40,887 nt of DNA from an uncultured Oscillibacter sp. GTDB taxonomy: Bacteria; Bacillota; Clostridia; Oscillospirales; Oscillospiraceae. The notes under the pieces were generated by a model. It was not told the origin of the DNA. It saw only the letters and a list, made by a program, of their open reading frames with translations, and did not search any database. Shown piece by piece: positions 1 through 8,026 of this stretch (the first letter of the stretch is position 1; every line of letters begins with the position of its first letter). The stretch is from positions 1 to 40,887 of the forward strand of contig URKI01000022.1 of the NCBI GenBank assembly GCA_900548505.1. The letters run 5' to 3'. The translations under genes and the position numbers were made by a program.

Positions 1-48
1 CGAGATAGGCTCCGGTCTCGTGGGCTCGGAGATGTGTATAAGAGACAG
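1..48 (+). other. Illumina Nextera adapter (i7 side), not genomic
   Basis: Bases 15-48 match the Nextera read-2 transposase adapter, ending in the 19-base mosaic end (AGATGTGTATAAGAGACAG, 30-48). Bases 1-6 (CGAGAT) match the end of the P7 primer. Bases 7-14 (AGGCTCCG) lie where the 8-base i7 index belongs. Any protein start translated from here (MCIRDR-type) is an artefact. Genomic sequence begins at 49. Confidence 0.98.
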
Positions 49-1540
49 GGGCCACGCCCAGCACCTTCAGCTCCCGGTCCGTAAGGCCGATGCCCCGCAG
101 CATGAGCCGGTTTCCCCGCAGGGCCTCGATGGAATTGATGCCCATAGCCCCCAGAAATTCCTGGATCTCATGCTTCCAGGCAGTCATCAGGTTCACCAGG
201 CGCCGCTGTCCCTCCTCCGGGTCCAGCCGCGCCACCAGCTCCGGCCGCTGGGTGGCAATGCCCCAGTTGCACTTACCGGACTGGCAGGTGCGGCACAGGT
301 GACATCCCAGGGCCAGCAGGGCGGCGGTGGCGATATAGCACGCGTCCGCCCCCAGGGCGATGGCCTTGACCACATCGGCGGAAGAGCGGATGCTGCCCCC
401 GGCGATGATGGACACCTCACCCCGGATGCCCTCCTGGCGCAGCCGCTGGTCCACCGCGGCCAGGGCCAGCTCGATGGGGATGCCCACGTTGTCCCGGATG
501 CGGGTGGGCGCGGCGCCGGTTCCGCCCCGGAAGCCGTCGATGGCGATGATGTCCGCGCCGCTGCGGGCGATGCCGCTGGCGATGGCGGCGATGTTGTGCA
601 CGGCAGCCACCTTGACGATGACGGGCTTTTGGTAGCCGGTGACCTCCTTGATGGAGTAGACCAGCTGGCGCAGGTCCTCAATGGAGTAGATATCATGGTG
701 GGGCGCCGGGGAGATGGCGTCGGAGCCCTCGGGCACCATGCGGGTGCGGGACACGTCGCCTACGATCTTGGCCCCCGGCAGATGGCCGCCGATGCCGGGC
801 TTGGCCCCCTGGCCCATCTTGATCTCCACCGCCGCGCCGGCATTGAGGTAGTCCTTGTGGACGCCGAAGCGGCCGGAGGCCACCTGCACCACCGTGTTGG
901 CGCCGTAGGGATAGAAGTCCTCGTGGAGGCCGCCCTCACCGGCATTGTAGCAGATGCCCACTTCCCGGGCCGCGCGGGCAAGGCTGGCGTGGGCGTTATA
1001 GCTGATGGAGCCGTAGCTCATGGCGGAAAACAGCACCGGCATACTCAGCTCCAGCTGGGGCGGCAGCGTGCAGTCCAGCCGTCCCTGGGCGTCCCGCCGG
1101 ATGCCGGAGGGCTTTTTCCCCAGAAATACCCGGGTCTCCATGGGTTCCCGCAGGGGATCGATGGAGGGGTTGGTCACCTGGGAGGCGTTGAGGAGCAGCT
1201 TGTCCCAGTAGATGGGCATGGGCTTGGGGTTTCCCATGGAAGAGAGCAGGACGCCGCCGGAGGCGGATTGCTTGTAGATCTCCCGGACAGTGTCGCCGTC
1301 CCAGTTGGCGTTTTTGCGCAGGGTGCAGCCGCTTTCCACGATCTTCAGCGCCCGGGTGGGACAAACGGACACGCACCGCTGACAGTTGACACACTTGCTG
1401 TCGTCCGCCAGCATCACACGCCGCTGGGAATCGTAGCGATGTACGCCATTGGCGCACTGCGCCTCGCACAGGCGGCAGCGGGTGCAGCGGCTGTCGCTGC
1501 GCTCCACCTCAAATTCCGGATAAAAATCTCGGATCTGCAT
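49..1540 (-). CDS. Glutamate synthase FMN-binding subunit, archaeal type (3'-truncated)
   Basis: This is the synthase part of a split, archaeal-type glutamate synthase, which converts 2-oxoglutarate and ammonia to glutamate. The N-terminus carries two [4Fe-4S] motifs (C19/22/25/29 and C50/53/56/60). The FMN barrel follows, with GQGAKPGIGGHLPGAK, the SPAPHHDIYSIEDL segment, IAIDGFRGGTGAAPT and the cysteine cluster CHLCRTCQSGKCNWGIATQ. About 497 codons are present, close to the usual length, and the frame stays open into the adapter, so only the C-terminal tail is lost. The start overlaps the upstream amidotransferase stop (TGATG), so the two are translationally coupled. The GXGXG subunit normally found with this type would lie beyond the contig end. 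Confidence 0.93.
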
Positions 1541-2634
1541 CAGTATGCTCCCTCCTTCACCCGAACAATCACCGGCTGGCCGCCCATGGGCGCCCAGAGG
1601 TGCTCCGCCTCCGGCTCCATGGTGCGGATGGCGGCCTCCTCACTGGCGATATACACCTTGTCATCCTTTTCCGCCACCACCATACTGCGGAGCTTCAGCC
1701 GGTCGTTGAGGGCCATGAGCCCGCCGGAAAAGCCCAGGATGATGGAAAAGGGCCCGGTGACCAGCAGACTGGAATACACCGTGCGCAGGTATGTCAGTTC
1801 CTCCCGCTCCCGGGTCGGGCGGCGGGCGATGGTACTCCAGAAGGGCGCGGCCATCACATTGGCCGCCTCTTTTAGCGTCAGGCCCTGGCGGCGCAGCAGA
1901 TAGTCCAGAATGTAGGTAAAGACCTCTGTATCCGTCTGGAGCGTACACCGGTAGCCGAACATCTCCATGAAGCGGCGGTTGGCGTCGTAGGAGGAGATTT
2001 CCCCGTTGTGGACCACGGAGCGATCCAGCAGGGCGAAGGGATGGGCTCCGCCCCACCAGCCGGGCGTGTTGGTGGGATAGCGGCCGTGGGCCGTCCAGCA
2101 ATAGCCCTCGTACTCCTCCAGCCGGTAGAACCGGGCAATATCCTCCGGGTATCCTACCCCTTTGAAAACGCCCATATTCTTGCCGCTGGAAAAGACATAT
2201 GCCCCGGAACCCCTGGTGTTCAGCTCCATGACCGTACGCACCATCAACTCCTGCTCGTCCACCTGCATGGACCGCAGTACGGAGGGCAGGGGCGTGACAA
2301 AGTACCGCCAGATCAGCGGCTCATCGGTGATCTGGGGGATCTTCCTCACCGGGATCTCCTCCGCCTGGGCGATGTCAAAGCGCTCTTTGAGCAGTGCCTC
2401 GCACTCCCGCCGGCAGCTGTGGCTGCGGAAAAAGAAGTGCATGGCAAAGTGGTCGCGGAACGCCGGATAAATCCCATAGCCGGCAAAGCCGCCGCCCAGA
2501 CCGTTGGAGCGGTCATGCATAGGGACCATGCCCCGGGCCACCGCCTCGCCGCTCATGCGCCGCCCCTCCCGGGAGATTACGGCGCAGACCGCACAGCCGG
2601 AGGGAATGCGCACCTGTCCTTCCAGTTGTCTCAT
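1540..2634 (-). CDS. Glutamate synthase amidotransferase subunit (class II GATase)
   Basis: This is a class II glutamine amidotransferase, the glutaminase part of a split glutamate synthase. It should release ammonia for the FMN subunit encoded next to it. Visible features are the N-terminal SGCAVCAV, where the first Cys is the likely nucleophile after removal of a short propeptide. Also present are WTAHGRYPTNTPGWWGGAHPF and VVHNGEISSYDANRRF, both typical GATase II substrate-pocket motifs, and LQTDTEVFTYILDYL. I place the start at 2634 rather than the ATG at 2643. The Shine-Dalgarno GAAAGG touches the 2643 ATG with no spacing but lies about 9 bases before the second ATG. A promoter and an attenuator-like leader lie upstream. 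Confidence 0.9.
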   Translation of the reverse strand: MRQLEGQVRIPSGCAVCAVISREGRRMSGEAVARGMVPMHDRSNGLGGGFAGYGIYPAFRDHFAMHFFFRSHSCRRECEALLKERFDIAQAEEIPVRKIPQITDEPLIWRYFVTPLPSVLRSMQVDEQELMVRTVMELNTRGSGAYVFSSGKNMGVFKGVGYPEDIARFYRLEEYEGYCWTAHGRYPTNTPGWWGGAHPFALLDRSVVHNGEISSYDANRRFMEMFGYRCTLQTDTEVFTYILDYLLRRQGLTLKEAANVMAAPFWSTIARRPTREREELTYLRTVYSSLLVTGPFSIILGFSGGLMALNDRLKLRSMVVAEKDDKVYIASEEAAIRTMEPEAEHLWAPMGGQPVIVRVKEGAY

Positions 2635-2654
2635 GACACTCATCCTTTCAGGGG

Positions 2655-2756
2655 AAAATCAAAACGGCGCCCGTCTCGAGAGGACATACTTCCTCCCAAG
2701 GCGAACGCCGTTGTTCGTTACTAAAGAAAATACCCCACCGGAGGCCCCGCCGTCAA
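2655..2756 (-). promoter_or_regulatory. gltAB-type operon promoter and attenuator-like leader
   Basis: On the minus strand a -35 TTGACG (2756-2751) and a -10 TATTTT (2732-2727) are 18 bases apart, so transcription would start near 2720. The leader then forms hairpin CGAAC-AACGGC-GTTCG (2717-2702) and hairpin GAGGA-AGTATG-TCCTC (2695-2680), both with six-base loops. The alternative pairing AACGGCG (2712-2706) with CGCCGTT (2669-2663), followed by TTGATTTT, looks like an intrinsic terminator. It consumes the loop of the first hairpin, so the two folds exclude each other. This is the architecture of transcription attenuation; the controlling factor is not visible. Confidence 0.55.
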
Positions 2757-2813
2757 CCAGCACATTGCCGAAAAATCCCAATTTGTCCGCCGCATCTTTT
2801 GGCGGATGCATCA

Positions 2814-2911
2814 TTGACGGCAGGCCGTCCCCCGGCGTATCATAAGGCCCATCAAACGACGATGACGTCGCGGAAGGGGACTTCTGCCGCCATCGCCGTT
2901 TTTTATTTTTT
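2814..2911 (+). promoter_or_regulatory. glutamine synthetase promoter and leader terminator
   Basis: A plus-strand -35 TTGACG (2814-2819) and -10 TATCAT (2838-2843) have an 18-base spacer, predicting a start near 2850. Immediately after comes a stem: AACGACGATG (2855-2864) with CATCGCCGTT (2891-2900, one mismatch). Inside it is a second stem CGGAAG/CTTCTG with a GGGA loop. TTTTTTATTTTTTT (2899-2912) follows. This strong terminator lies only a few bases before the Shine-Dalgarno GAGGTGAT (2915-2922). A smaller hairpin, CGACG-ATGA-CGTCG (2857-2870), would compete with the terminator's 5' arm. The -35 elements of this and the divergent promoter form an inverted repeat (GCCGTCAA 2749-2756, TTGACGGC 2814-2821). 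Confidence 0.6.
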
Positions 2912-2927
2912 TGCGAGGTGATCCGTT

Positions 2928-5018
2928 ATGACGATACCGGAATATTTTGGCAGCATGGTATTTGACGACCGGGTGATGAAGGCCCGCCTCAGCGCCGATG
3001 TCTACCACTCTCTGCGCCAGACCATCGACCAGGGCACGAAGCTGGATCTGTCCGTAGCCAACGCCGTAGCCGCCGCCATGAAGGACTGGGCGGTGGAAAA
3101 GGGTGCCACCCACTTCACCCACTGGTTCCAGCCCATGACCGGCATCACCGCGGAAAAGCACGACAGCTTCATCTCCCCGGCGCCGGACGGCCGGGTGATC
3201 CTGGAATTTTCCGGCAAGGAGCTCATCAAGGGTGAGCCCGACGCCTCCTCCTTCCCCTCCGGCGGCCTGCGTGCCACCTTCGAGGCCCGGGGCTACACCG
3301 CCTGGGACCCCACCTCCTATGCCTTTGTCAAGGGCAAGGTCCTTTACATCCCCACGGCCTTTTGCTCCTACGGCGGCGAGGCTCTGGACAAAAAGACGCC
3401 GCTGCTGCGGTCCATGGAGGCCCTCAACCGCCAGGCCATGCGGATCCTGCGGCTGTTCGGCAACGAGGGCGTCAAGTGCGTACACACCTGCGTGGGTCCC
3501 GAACAGGAGTACTTCCTCATTGACGCGGAGCTCTACAAGCGCCGCCCCGACCTCATCTACACCGGCCGCACCCTCTTCGGTGCCCGTCCTCCCAAGGGCC
3601 AGGAGCTGGATGACCACTACTTCGGCTCCATCAAGCCCCGGGTAGCCGCCTTTATGGAAGAGCTGAACGAGGAGCTTTGGAAGCTGGGCGTTCAGGTCAA
3701 GACCGAGCACAACGAGGTGGCCCCCGCCCAGCATGAGCTGGCTCCCATCTACACCACCACCAACCTGGCCACCGACCACAACCAGCTGACCATGCAGGTC
3801 ATGCAGACTGTGGCCGCCAAGCACGGCATGGTGTGCCTGCTGCATGAAAAGCCCTTTGCCGGCGTCAACGGCTCCGGCAAGCACAACAACTGGTCCATCT
3901 CCACAGACACGGGCGTCAACCTGCTCTCCCCCGGCGAGACGCCCCATGAAAATGCCCAGTTCCTCCTCTTTTTGTGCGCGGTGATCCAGGCGGTGGATGA
4001 CTACCAGGATCTTCTGCGCATCTCCGTGGCCACCGCTGGCAACGACCACCGGCTGGGCGCCAACGAGGCGCCGCCTGCCGTGGTGTCCATCTTCCTGGGT
4101 GACGAGCTGACCGCAGTGCTCCAGTCCATCGAATCCGACGCCCCTTACCACGGCACGGAGCGCACCCGCATGAAGCTGGGCGTGCCGGCGCTGCCCCGGT
4201 TCCTGCGGGACACCACCGACCGCAACCGCACCTCTCCTTTCGCTTTCACCGGCAACAAGTTCGAGTTCCGTATGCTGGGCTCCTCCAACTCCATCGCCTG
4301 TACCAACATCATGCTCAACAGCGCCGTGGCGGATACCCTGCGCAAATTCGCCGACCAGCTGGAGGGCGCAGACGACTTTGAAAGTGCCATCCACACCCTG
4401 ATCCGGGACACCATCATCGCCCACAAGCGCATCCTCTTCAACGGCAACGGCTACGACGACGCCTGGCTGGAAGAAGCCGCCCGGCGCGGCCTTTCCAACC
4501 TGCGCACCACGCCGGACTGCGTGCCCTGCCTGCTGGAAAAGAAGAACGTGGATATGCTCACGGGCCTGGGCGTCTACACCGCCGCGGAGCTGCAGTCCCG
4601 CTATGAGATCACTCTGGAAAACTACTGCAAGACCGTCTCCATCGAGGCGCTGACCATGGTGGACATGGCCCGCCGGGACATCCTGCCCGCCGTGGAGCGC
4701 TACGCCGCCCAGGTGTCCGGCGCCGCCGCGGCCAAAAAAGCCGTGGACAGCCAGCTGCCCTGCGCCTATGAGACCGGCCTTGTCCGCCGTCTGTCCGGCC
4801 TCACCGACCGCATCGCCGATGAGACCGCCGCGCTGGAGCAGCTGATGGCCCAGCTGCACACCGCCGCCGACGGCGCCGAGACCGCCTGCCGCATCCGGGA
4901 CCAGGTGCTGCCCGCCATGGCCGCCCTGCGCGCCACGGTGGATGAGGCGGAGACCCAGACCGCCGCCGGCTGCTGGCCCTATCCCACGTATGGCGAGCTT
5001 TTGTTCAGCGTGCGCTGA
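2928..5018 (+). CDS. glnN: Glutamine synthetase type III
   Basis: This enzyme makes glutamine from glutamate, ammonia and ATP. The 696-residue length and sequence are those of GSIII rather than the shorter GSI. The N-terminus reads MTIPEYFGSMVFDDRVM. Key motifs are CVGPEQEYFLID, KTEHNEVAPAQHELAP, HEKPFAGVNGSGKHNNWS (about 306-323) and GNDHRLGANEAPPA. FTGNKFEFRMLGSS follows, then a C-terminal helical region with the family Cys pair CVPCLLEKK. The start is supported by GAGGTGAT 6 bases upstream. It is divergent from the glutamate synthase genes, making a GS-GOGAT pair. A terminator in its leader suggests control by attenuation. Confidence 0.97.
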   Translation: MTIPEYFGSMVFDDRVMKARLSADVYHSLRQTIDQGTKLDLSVANAVAAAMKDWAVEKGATHFTHWFQPMTGITAEKHDSFISPAPDGRVILEFSGKELIKGEPDASSFPSGGLRATFEARGYTAWDPTSYAFVKGKVLYIPTAFCSYGGEALDKKTPLLRSMEALNRQAMRILRLFGNEGVKCVHTCVGPEQEYFLIDAELYKRRPDLIYTGRTLFGARPPKGQELDDHYFGSIKPRVAAFMEELNEELWKLGVQVKTEHNEVAPAQHELAPIYTTTNLATDHNQLTMQVMQTVAAKHGMVCLLHEKPFAGVNGSGKHNNWSISTDTGVNLLSPGETPHENAQFLLFLCAVIQAVDDYQDLLRISVATAGNDHRLGANEAPPAVVSIFLGDELTAVLQSIESDAPYHGTERTRMKLGVPALPRFLRDTTDRNRTSPFAFTGNKFEFRMLGSSNSIACTNIMLNSAVADTLRKFADQLEGADDFESAIHTLIRDTIIAHKRILFNGNGYDDAWLEEAARRGLSNLRTTPDCVPCLLEKKNVDMLTGLGVYTAAELQSRYEITLENYCKTVSIEALTMVDMARRDILPAVERYAAQVSGAAAAKKAVDSQLPCAYETGLVRRLSGLTDRIADETAALEQLMAQLHTAADGAETACRIRDQVLPAMAALRATVDEAETQTAAGCWPYPTYGELLFSVR

Positions 5019-5063
5019 GCGGAGCTTTTCATATAGCCATTACACACTTCCTTAAAAACGCGC

Positions 5064-5094
5064 CGAGGCGCCCGGGAATTTCCCGGGCGCCTCG
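5064..5094. terminator. Bidirectional terminator between glnN and 5141 gene
   Basis: A 14-bp perfect GC-rich stem (CGAGGCGCCCGGGA and its complement) closes a 3-base loop. On the minus strand it is followed by GCGCGTTTTTAAGG, a U-run that suits termination of the minus-strand operon. On the plus strand the U-run is weak. It lies between converging genes. Confidence 0.75.
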
Positions 5095-5140
5095 ACGCAT
5101 TTAGGAGTATATAGGAGTATAAAAGAAGGGGGTTATGCAA

Positions 5141-5614
5141 TCAGACGATGCCCTGCATCCGCATGAGGATCTCCGCAAACAGTGCGGACATGAAGAACGT
5201 ACCGAAGATGACCAGCAGCGTCACCACAACGCCGCGCCAGCCGATCTTCTTGAAGTCCGCCCAGCTCTTGCCGATGGAAACACCGGTATAGGCCAGGATG
5301 GGGGTGCAGATGGCCAGGAGGTTGATCTTATTGGTGGCCTCCACCACAAAGCCGCTGATGGGGCTTGCGGGAATGGCGATCAGGATGCCGATGATGGAGA
5401 TATAGCAGATGGCGGGGATGTTGAAGGGGATGAGCTTGGCCAGCACCAGTCCGGCAGCGCTGATGGCCACCAGAATGGCCATGCCGGGAATGCTCTCGAG
5501 AATATCGACGCCAAAGCCCACATAGTTGCCCACCAGCATGATCAGTCCGGAGATGGACAGCACCAGGACCCAGTCCAGGACGGTATCCAGGGTCAAACGC
5601 TTCTTGTTTTCCAT
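5141..5614 (-). CDS. Small integral membrane protein, partner of the 5629 protein
   Basis: I do not recognise a named family. The 157-residue protein is almost all hydrophobic, with about five membrane segments (near 14-37, 40-62, 65-84, 95-112 and 127-149) and a charged N-terminus (MENKKRLTLDT). It is the last of three co-directional genes, 14 bases after the 269-residue membrane protein, which suggests that the two form one transporter made of unequal halves. The M20 amidohydrolase upstream suggests a substrate that is hydrolysed inside the cell. The start has a good AGGAGG-type site. Confidence 0.8.
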   Translation of the reverse strand: MENKKRLTLDTVLDWVLVLSISGLIMLVGNYVGFGVDILESIPGMAILVAISAAGLVLAKLIPFNIPAICYISIIGILIAIPASPISGFVVEATNKINLLAICTPILAYTGVSIGKSWADFKKIGWRGVVVTLLVIFGTFFMSALFAEILMRMQGIV

Positions 5615-5628
5615 GTTCTGCTTCCTCC

Positions 5629-6438
5629 TTACACTTGCTTCTTGCCCCGGCCCAGCTTGGGCTCCAGGATCTTATAGAGCTTCTCCGTCAGGGGCAGGCC
5701 CAGGAAGATGGAGATATACAGGCCGGCCACGGTGGAGATCAGGTTGCTGATGCTGGCGTAGCTGGTGAGGGTGACCTCCAGCTCCGGCTTCATCTCGATG
5801 AGGGGAGCCAGGGCGGCGGTCATCATGCCCGCGCTGCCGCAGCCGGTGGCCATGGCGTAGGCCTCCACGGAGATGGGGGTGGCGCTGGCCAGGAAGCTGG
5901 CGATGGCGCCCATGAAGATGGTGCCGAACACGGTGCCCACCACGTACACCACCATGACGCCGCGGAACTCGGGGCAGTCAGAGCCGTACCGCTCGGAAAT
6001 GAGCGCCACGTTGGGCTCACGGCCCACAGAGTGGGTCATGCCGATGCACTCGCGCTTGAAGCCCAGCAGCAGCGCCACGGGCAGAGCAAAGACGATAGTG
6101 CCCAGGTTGCCGAAGTTCTGGAGGATCAGGGCGGGGCCGGCCATGATGATGTCGTTGATGCCCACACCGCTGGTGATGCTGATCTTGGCGATCAGCAGCG
6201 TGATGCCGATGGAGATCAGGGAGCTGGCCGTGTTGGACTGCTTTTCCTTGAGGAACTTGGCAGGCTTGAAAAGATACAGCGCCAGGCAGAGGATCATGGC
6301 GTAGATCATGGGCAGCAGGGTAATGGTGCCGGGGCCTGCGGGGATCTTCACAGAGCCGATCCGCTCGCAGATGATGGTGATCACCAGCACCGTCAGATAC
6401 AGCTTATAATCTTTGAACAGCAGCGTTTTCTTTTCCAT
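5629..6438 (-). CDS. DUF3100-like multi-pass membrane protein, probable transporter subunit
   Basis: This 269-residue protein has about seven hydrophobic segments. It looks like the DUF3100 family, whose function is not established; that assignment is from memory of family features. Notable stretches between membrane segments are KRECIGMTHSVGREPNVAL, RYGSDCPEFRGVM and AMATGCGSAGMMTAALAPL. The Gly/Ser/Thr-rich reentrant-like sequence of the last is common in secondary carriers. It lies 12 bases after the M20 amidohydrolase and 14 before a second small membrane protein. I infer an uptake system for an N-acyl or peptide-like compound; the substrate is unknown. Confidence 0.75.
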   Translation of the reverse strand: MEKKTLLFKDYKLYLTVLVITIICERIGSVKIPAGPGTITLLPMIYAMILCLALYLFKPAKFLKEKQSNTASSLISIGITLLIAKISITSGVGINDIIMAGPALILQNFGNLGTIVFALPVALLLGFKRECIGMTHSVGREPNVALISERYGSDCPEFRGVMVVYVVGTVFGTIFMGAIASFLASATPISVEAYAMATGCGSAGMMTAALAPLIEMKPELEVTLTSYASISNLISTVAGLYISIFLGLPLTEKLYKILEPKLGRGKKQV

Positions 6439-6450
6439 GGTTCACCCTCC

Positions 6451-7767
6451 TCAGCGCAGCGTAATGGTGCGGTCGTTGTTCTGCTGATAGGCCAGGTACT
6501 CTTCCTTGGTCATCACGGGCTTGAAGTTGGCCAGGATGTCCTTGGCCTCCTTGGCGCCGTCAAACAGCAGGTCGATGATGGTCATGGCCATGGCCTTGGC
6601 CGGGACGATGCAGGCAAGATCCGGGTCCACCAGCTCGAAATCGCGGGTGTGGAGCGCGCCGCGCACGCCGCCGAACATGGGGTGGATGGCGGGCATCAGG
6701 TGGGAGATATCGCCGAAGTCGAAAGAGCCGGTGAAGTCGCTGCCCTCGATGATGGCGCCTTCCAGGCCCAGCTCCTTGAGGTTCTCACGCAGGAGGCCGT
6801 CCATCTCCGGCTGCTTCAGGATGGGCAGGTAGCCGGGGATCTCGGTGATCTCCACGTTGGCGCCCACGGCCATGCCGCCGGCCAGGATGGCCTGGTTGAT
6901 GCGGCTGTTGATGTCGCTGAGGCCCTGGATGGTGCGGGCACGGACATAGGCCTCCATAGTCACGTCGGCAGGCACCACGTTGACAATGTCGCCGCCCTTG
7001 GTGATGATGGGATGGAACCGGGCCCGCTCGCTCTCCCGGAAGGTCTCCCGGAGGGCGTGGACGTTGTTGATGGCCAGCATGGCCGCGTTGAGGGCGTTGA
7101 TTCCCTCATAAGGGGCGGAGCCGGCGTGGGACTCCTTGCCGATGAAGTGGATCTTCTTGCCGATGAAGCCGTTGCTCTCCGGCCCGATGATGGCCTTCAT
7201 GTCGCCGGTATCCTGGGCGTGGAACATCATGGCCATGTCCACATCATCCAGCTCGCCCCGGCGGATCAGCTCCTGCTTGCCGCCGAAGTAGCAGATCTTG
7301 CCCTCTTTTTTCAGCTGCTCACGGTACTCCAGCTCAATGAACTCCTCAGCGGGAACGCCGATAAAGCTCACCTGGCCGTCAAGCTGATCCAGCACGCCGC
7401 TGCGCACCAGACCCAGGGCGGCACCGATCATGCCTGCCACCTGCAGGTTGTGGCCGCAGGTGTGGCTGGCGCCGATCTCGTTGGCGTCCTTGTGCTCCTT
7501 GCAGCTGATGCCGTCCAGCTCGCCCATAACGGCGATGTGGGGGCCGGACTTACCCTCGTTGGCACGGGCACGGCAGCCGGTCACGGCAATGTTGCGCTCC
7601 ACCTTCAACCCCAGGCTCTCCAGGAAGTCCGCCACGGTAGCTGTGGTCTTGACCTCTTTGTAGCCGAACTCAGGGTTTTGATAGATGCTGTCCTTGACGG
7701 CAAAGATTTCCTCCCTGCCGGCGTCGATGGCCGCCAGGACCGCTTGTTTGATCTCCTGCTTCGTCAT
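6451..7767 (-). CDS. M20 family metallo-amidohydrolase (AbgB/peptidase M20D-like)
   Basis: This is a zinc-type amidohydrolase of 438 residues that should cleave amide bonds of acylated amino acids or similar conjugates in the cytoplasm. Family signatures are HIAVMGELDGI, GASHTCGHNLQ (metal-site Cys/His), GVPAEEFIELE (the Glu-Glu pair) and a dimerisation insert containing FIGKESHAGSAPYEGINALNAAM. The C-terminal SFDFGDISHLMPAIHPMFGG follows. I start at 7767 (MTKQEIKQAV), which has GGAGAGGGGA 10 bases upstream. The frame is open to 7902, but that extension crosses the promoter. It is the first gene of the operon with two membrane proteins. Confidence 0.9.
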   Translation of the reverse strand: MTKQEIKQAVLAAIDAGREEIFAVKDSIYQNPEFGYKEVKTTATVADFLESLGLKVERNIAVTGCRARANEGKSGPHIAVMGELDGISCKEHKDANEIGASHTCGHNLQVAGMIGAALGLVRSGVLDQLDGQVSFIGVPAEEFIELEYREQLKKEGKICYFGGKQELIRRGELDDVDMAMMFHAQDTGDMKAIIGPESNGFIGKKIHFIGKESHAGSAPYEGINALNAAMLAINNVHALRETFRESERARFHPIITKGGDIVNVVPADVTMEAYVRARTIQGLSDINSRINQAILAGGMAVGANVEITEIPGYLPILKQPEMDGLLRENLKELGLEGAIIEGSDFTGSFDFGDISHLMPAIHPMFGGVRGALHTRDFELVDPDLACIVPAKAMAMTIIDLLFDGAKEAKDILANFKPVMTKEEYLAYQQNNDRTITLR

Positions 7768-7833
7768 AACGGAAAATCCCCTCTCCAAAAAAATTTCCTT
7801 ATAAATGACATGTCTCAAATAGGACACAAACAA

Positions 7834-7862
7834 AATATAGTCACTTGACACACTATAGTCAA
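7834..7862 (-). promoter_or_regulatory. Promoter and operator of the M20/membrane operon
   Basis: A -35 TTGACT (7862-7857) and a -10 TATATT (7839-7834) are separated by exactly 17 bases. The inverted repeat TTGAC-N8-GTCAA (7845-7862) covers the -35, and the octamer TATAGTCA occurs twice in the same direction (7836 and 7854). These are good operator candidates for the divergent regulator at 8027. Confidence 0.7.
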
Positions 7863-7964
7863 CGCTAATTTTCAAAAAAGCGCTATTTTTGGGTAAATGC
7901 ACAGAATCAGCGCAAAATTTAATGCGAAATCAACAGTCGATTTCTGGAAATTGCGGGTGAAATC

Positions 7965-7993
7965 TTGTCTTTATCTGCCAATCATGCTATATT
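7965..7993 (+). promoter_or_regulatory. Promoter of the regulator at 8027
   Basis: A -35 TTGTCT (7965-7970), 17-base spacer and -10 TATATT (7988-7993) predict a start near 8000. That gives a 27-base leader containing the site AAAGAGGA before the ATG at 8027. Confidence 0.7.
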
Positions 7994-8026
7994 GACCACA
8001 GGAAACAAACGGTAAAGAGGACCACT

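Noticed and set aside
30..48. Mosaic end read as a natural Tn5/IS50 transposon terminus
   Set aside because: It is joined to P7 and index sequence, which only occurs in sequencing libraries.
49..1540. Frameshift or fragmentation of the glutamate synthase gene
   Set aside because: The minus-strand frame is continuous from the ATG at 1540 through all conserved motifs to the adapter; it merely lacks a stop because the contig ends.
20..1903. 627-codon plus-strand frame starting in the adapter
   Set aside because: It begins with adapter-derived codons and runs antisense to the glutamate synthase genes.
2811..4859. 682-codon open frame antisense to glutamine synthetase, and a 1261-codon frame antisense to hydCBA (24789-28574)
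   Set aside because: GC-rich third codon positions in the real genes remove stops on the other strand; the translations are His/Gly/Ala/Val-rich with no domain, and the sense strand holds complete conserved genes.
7768..7902. 45-residue N-terminal extension of the M20 protein
   Set aside because: The extension spans the predicted -35 and -10 elements and has no ribosome site; the ATG at 7767 has a strong one.
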